Part shown: piece by piece, positions 30,877 to 33,348 of the stretch
Position numbering within the stretch: the stretch's first letter is position 1
Layout of the letters: each line of letters begins with the position of its first letter
From: Bacteroidota bacterium
Lineage (GTDB): Bacteria; Bacteroidota; Bacteroidia; Chitinophagales; Saprospiraceae
Length of the DNA stretch: 33,348 bases
Assembly (NCBI GenBank): GCA_016234735.1
Contig: JACRAN010000071.1
Coordinates: 1-33,348, forward strand
Direction: 5' to 3'
Notes under the pieces: model-generated
Told to the model about the DNA's origin: nothing
The model's input: the letters and a program-made list of their open reading frames with translations, nothing else
The model's database searches: none
Made by a program: the position numbers and the translations under genes

Positions 30877-32964
30877 CTAAAAAAAACTGAGCCGTTCCTT
30901 TTTTGCAAACTCTATAAAAGCCTCTGCGATTCCATCCCTCGTCAGTCCTTCGTGGTTGAAAAGGTCGTGCTTTACGATGAGGTGGTCATGTTGGTCAAAT
31001 ACCAGTTCGTTCAGGTCACGGGGTTCGTAATTGTACCGGGAAGCAGGTTCTTGTGCCATGTCAGCCACAGGTGTTAAATTTGGCTGTGAGGCTGTTTGTT
31101 GCCAGAGGTCTTTCTTCTTTACAAAAATCTTGTCGCCGCTGTTGTCCTTGCTTGGCTCCCGCATGGTGGCGAAGAAGATGGGATAATCGTCCAGCTTGGG
31201 GTTGATACCGTTTTTATCCGTCCATTTTTGCAGGAAAAGCACACTAGTTTTTGTACCAGTATGGGGCTTGAATACATTGCCATGCAATCCGACCACTGCC
31301 AAGACCCTGCAACGCTCCGAAAAATACTGGCGGATGGTTTTGTCCGAGCTATTATTGAACCTCCCCTGTGGCAACACAACGGCCATTCGCCCGCCAGGGG
31401 CAAGGAAATCAAGGTTGCGTTCGATGAACAAGATGTCACGCCCTACGGAAGGAGCAATCTTTCCATCGGGCTTCTTGGCCAAATCGTATTTGGCGAGTAT
31501 TCGGCTCTCTTTGATGTCGCCCGCAAAAGGTGGATTTGCCATGAGCACATCGAAATTGAAGCGGCGGTCGCTGTCCTTTTCTGCCCTGAGTCTTTTGAGC
31601 CTTCGCCAGCCTTCATAATAGGTATCAATCCAAGCCTTGTCGTCCTCGGTGCGCTCCGACCAACGCTCGTAGTCAAGGGTGTTGAGGTGCAGCACATTGG
31701 TTTGGCCATCGCCAGCGATTAGGTTGAGCGTTCTACCCACCCGCACCGCTTTTTCATCAAAATCAATGGCGAACACTTTTTCCCGCACATAGTCCTCTTG
31801 GCGTGGCGTCTTTTTTTCGGCGGTGAACAAATGGCTCTGTGGCAAGCCTTCATCTTCGAGTATCTGCCGCCAGACATGGAAAATTGCGTGGACAGGGAAG
31901 CCACAGCTGCCCGCTGCGGTGTCAATTAAGGTCTCGTGTTCCTGCGGGTTGAGCATTTTCACGCACATGTCAATGACATAGCGGGGCGTGAAATATTGGC
32001 CTTTTTCGCCTTTGCTGGTCTTATTAATCAGGTACTCGAAGGCTTCATCAACGATGTCAAGATTCGAGTTGAACAGCTTCACGTCCTGCAAGGAAGAAAC
32101 ACAGACCGACAAGTGGGAAGGTGTCAGTTCAATCTTTGAGCTTTCAGGAAATACACCCGTCCAGCGATTGCGGGCACGCTCGAATAGCGCAGTTATCTTT
32201 GTTTTCAGCTCAAACTCAGTATCACCATAATTTCTGAATTCGAGGAAACGGCGGGGATTCCGAACACTTTCCATTTCATCAAATAGCTTGGTGAATATGA
32301 GTTTGAAAAGTTCCTCAAACACATCCACCCCCGCATTAGCCAAAACCTCATCTTCCATTTCCAAAATCAGGTCTTTCAGCGATTTCCGCTCGGTGAGCAG
32401 TTTATCCTTCTCTATCAAATCCTTGAAATTCCAACGCTCAGTCAGTACATCAGATAGTTTCTGGTCGGCTCGTGGCAAATGGGGTATGTCTTCAAAATAA
32501 TTTGGGTCTTTTCGATGGTAGAAAGAAATCTGGTCGCCATTCGTCCAAACACCGATGGGGGCACCAGTAGCGTTGCAATAGGATTTGAGCTGTTCCTTCC
32601 CGTCTTTTAGCCTTGGCTTTTTTATTTCAACAATGATGTATTCTGAATTAGTCCTATTCCTGTCCATTACCACAATATCCGCCCGTTTTTTCTCTGTACC
32701 AAAAGAAACAGGATATTCCAGTTCGATTCTGTCAAGTGGATAATTGTATTCTTTGGTAAGGACAAAAAGGTAGAGTTGCCTAACTACTTCTTCGGGTTTG
32801 AGGTCAATTTCCTTTTGGCGTTTGAGGCAAAAATATTTGTAAGTTGTTTCACCCTTCTTGTTCAAGAACACTTTAACTCCACGTTCAATTTCGTCAATCA
32901 ACTTAGGATTGAATTGAGTTAACCTATAATTCGAGTCTCTTAGTATTTCAGCTAATGCGGTCAT
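30877..32964 (-). CDS. Fused restriction nuclease / N6-adenine DNA methyltransferase (BcgI-like)
   Basis: 695 residues from the ATG at 32964; a TTG at 32985 would add 7. The N-terminus (about 50-150) is a PD-(D/E)XK nuclease of the HsdR-N type: ELEYPVSFG, then KKRADIVVMD (Asp96) and IIVEIKKPR (Glu113, Lys115). The middle and end are an HsdM-like methyltransferase: GEKGQYFTPRYVIDMCV near 319, the S-adenosylmethionine-binding motif DTAAGSCGF (348-356) and the catalytic NPPF (477-480) in LMANPPFAGD. The protein should methylate adenine in the target and cut unmodified DNA with the S subunit. No separate HsdR translocase is present, so a BcgI-like type IIB/IIG arrangement fits better than classical type I. 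It is first in the four-gene operon, with a promoter core upstream. Confidence 0.9.
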   Translation of the reverse strand: MTALAEILRDSNYRLTQFNPKLIDEIERGVKVFLNKKGETTYKYFCLKRQKEIDLKPEEVVRQLYLFVLTKEYNYPLDRIELEYPVSFGTEKKRADIVVMDRNRTNSEYIIVEIKKPRLKDGKEQLKSYCNATGAPIGVWTNGDQISFYHRKDPNYFEDIPHLPRADQKLSDVLTERWNFKDLIEKDKLLTERKSLKDLILEMEDEVLANAGVDVFEELFKLIFTKLFDEMESVRNPRRFLEFRNYGDTEFELKTKITALFERARNRWTGVFPESSKIELTPSHLSVCVSSLQDVKLFNSNLDIVDEAFEYLINKTSKGEKGQYFTPRYVIDMCVKMLNPQEHETLIDTAAGSCGFPVHAIFHVWRQILEDEGLPQSHLFTAEKKTPRQEDYVREKVFAIDFDEKAVRVGRTLNLIAGDGQTNVLHLNTLDYERWSERTEDDKAWIDTYYEGWRRLKRLRAEKDSDRRFNFDVLMANPPFAGDIKESRILAKYDLAKKPDGKIAPSVGRDILFIERNLDFLAPGGRMAVVLPQGRFNNSSDKTIRQYFSERCRVLAVVGLHGNVFKPHTGTKTSVLFLQKWTDKNGINPKLDDYPIFFATMREPSKDNSGDKIFVKKKDLWQQTASQPNLTPVADMAQEPASRYNYEPRDLNELVFDQHDHLIVKHDLFNHEGLTRDGIAEAFIEFAKKERLSFF

Positions 32965-32996
32965 TGAAAATTTGTAAAAGTGCAAAGTTTAGGCGG

Positions 32997-33004
32997 CAAA
33001 TGTA
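32997..33004 (-). promoter_or_regulatory. Possible -7 promoter element of the defence operon
   Basis: The minus strand reads TACATTTG, an exact TAnnTTTG match, 32 bp upstream of the ATG at 32964. Distance to the start is right for a short leader; no good -33 TTTG is seen at the usual spacing. Confidence 0.45.
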
Positions 33005-33065
33005 AAATATTTGAATGTGGATTGGCAGGCAATTTTAGGTGGTTCAGAAATCTAAAACCAAAAAA

Positions 33066-33091
33066 AGCCCCACGCTCCGAAGCGCAGGGCT
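33066..33091 (-). terminator. Rho-independent terminator of the right-edge gene
   Basis: AGCCC and GGGCT at the ends pair, with inner CGCT/AGCG pairing around CCGA. On the minus strand the stem is followed by a run of seven T (33060-33066 region). It lies 33 bp after the stop of the small gene at 33124 and insulates it from the defence operon. Confidence 0.75.
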
Positions 33092-33123
33092 CTTATTAAC
33101 CCCAAAAACCAAATGTCAATCAC

Positions 33124-33324
33124 TCAGGTAGCCTCACCAGCACCACCTCCACCCGCTTTCCCCCGCACCATTTTATACTTCTTGCGCTCGAAGGGCTTGT
33201 AGCCAGCCACGATGCACTTCAGGTCATAGACGCGGAAGGGGATGGGCTTTTTCTCCGCCTGGCCAAGGTCGTCGGTGGTGGAGGAGTGGTCCTTTCCGAA
33301 GCCAACGATTTTTTGCAGCAGCAT
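33124..33324 (-). CDS. Small basic protein of unknown function
   Basis: 66 residues from the ATG at 33324; an in-frame TTG at the window edge would add 8, and the true start could lie outside. The sequence is MLLQKIVGFGKDHSSTTDDL followed by a basic middle (GYKPFERKKYKMVRGK) and a Gly/Ala-rich end (AGGGGAGEAT). I do not recognise a family. GC-rich codon use like the core genes and a strong terminator directly downstream argue for a real gene. Only its end is needed to fix the right border of the AT-rich operon. Confidence 0.55.
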   Translation of the reverse strand: MLLQKIVGFGKDHSSTTDDLGQAEKKPIPFRVYDLKCIVAGYKPFERKKYKMVRGKAGGGGAGEAT

Positions 33325-33348
33325 TGTATTTTGTTTATTTTTGTTCAA

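Noticed and set aside
30877-32964. Orphan HsdM of a type I system with lost HsdR
   Set aside because: The N-terminal PD-(D/E)XK motifs show that the nuclease is fused to the methyltransferase, so a separate HsdR is not required.
1-33348. tRNA, rRNA or known riboswitch genes
   Set aside because: I found no tRNA-like cloverleaf with conserved TTCGA loop, no rRNA sequence and no riboswitch core that I could recognise by reading.

Overview
This window looks like a chromosome segment of a moderately GC-rich member of the Bacteroidota, probably in or near the Saprospiria (the class is inference). Four things point there. Two cell-surface proteins carry type IX secretion (T9SS) C-terminal sorting domains. 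Several genes are preceded by TAnnTTTG promoter cores. The secDF gene at the left edge has the form expected in this phylum. A surface protein carries the LPVEL-type module common in Bacteroidota.

Left part (1-11.8 kb) is mostly core metabolism and envelope: truncated secDF (-), a Kbp/YgaU-like BON-LysM protein (+), a D-2-hydroxyacid dehydrogenase (-), a PlsC-like acyltransferase (+), a large anchored protein with a propeller-like C-terminal half (-), panB (+), a secreted amidohydrolase (+), mltG (+), a secreted thioredoxin-fold protein (-) and a DUF2267-like protein (-). Nearly every gap here is filled by a long inverted repeat whose arms are built from short repeated words. The arms differ at each site but the architecture is the same.

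Middle part (12-22.3 kb) is an accessory surface and decay zone: a 1255-residue T9SS beta-helix protein, a frameshifted and truncated response-regulator relic, a 40-bp palindrome, an MNT/HEPN toxin-antitoxin pair whose HEPN toxin has a stop codon inside its catalytic motif, a TPR/transmembrane/HTH regulator, a second T9SS protein whose sorting domain is frameshifted, and a RAYT-type (Y1/HUH) transposase bracketed by two near-identical hairpins.

Right part (22.3-33.3 kb) holds a 1373-residue SNF2 helicase (-), a decayed gene that reads as an effector-associated domain joined by deletion to the tail of a formylglycine-generating-enzyme (FGE) domain, and a visibly AT-richer four-gene operon on the minus strand. 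The operon encodes a fused PD-(D/E)XK nuclease/N6-adenine methyltransferase, a specificity (S) subunit, an AAA ATPase ending in a DUF3696-like tail, and a 318-residue protein. The last 40 residues of that protein match the catalytic residue pattern of the colicin E3 16S rRNase. The S and ATPase genes overlap by 4 bp (ATGA), and the ATPase and last gene are 3 bp apart.

The most interesting reading is that a BcgI-like restriction-modification unit, an ATPase sensor and a ribosome-cleaving effector form one defence operon. This is inferred from motifs and gene order only. Several accessory genes are broken while long core genes are intact, which suggests real decay, although some lesions lie in short homopolymers and should be checked against reads.
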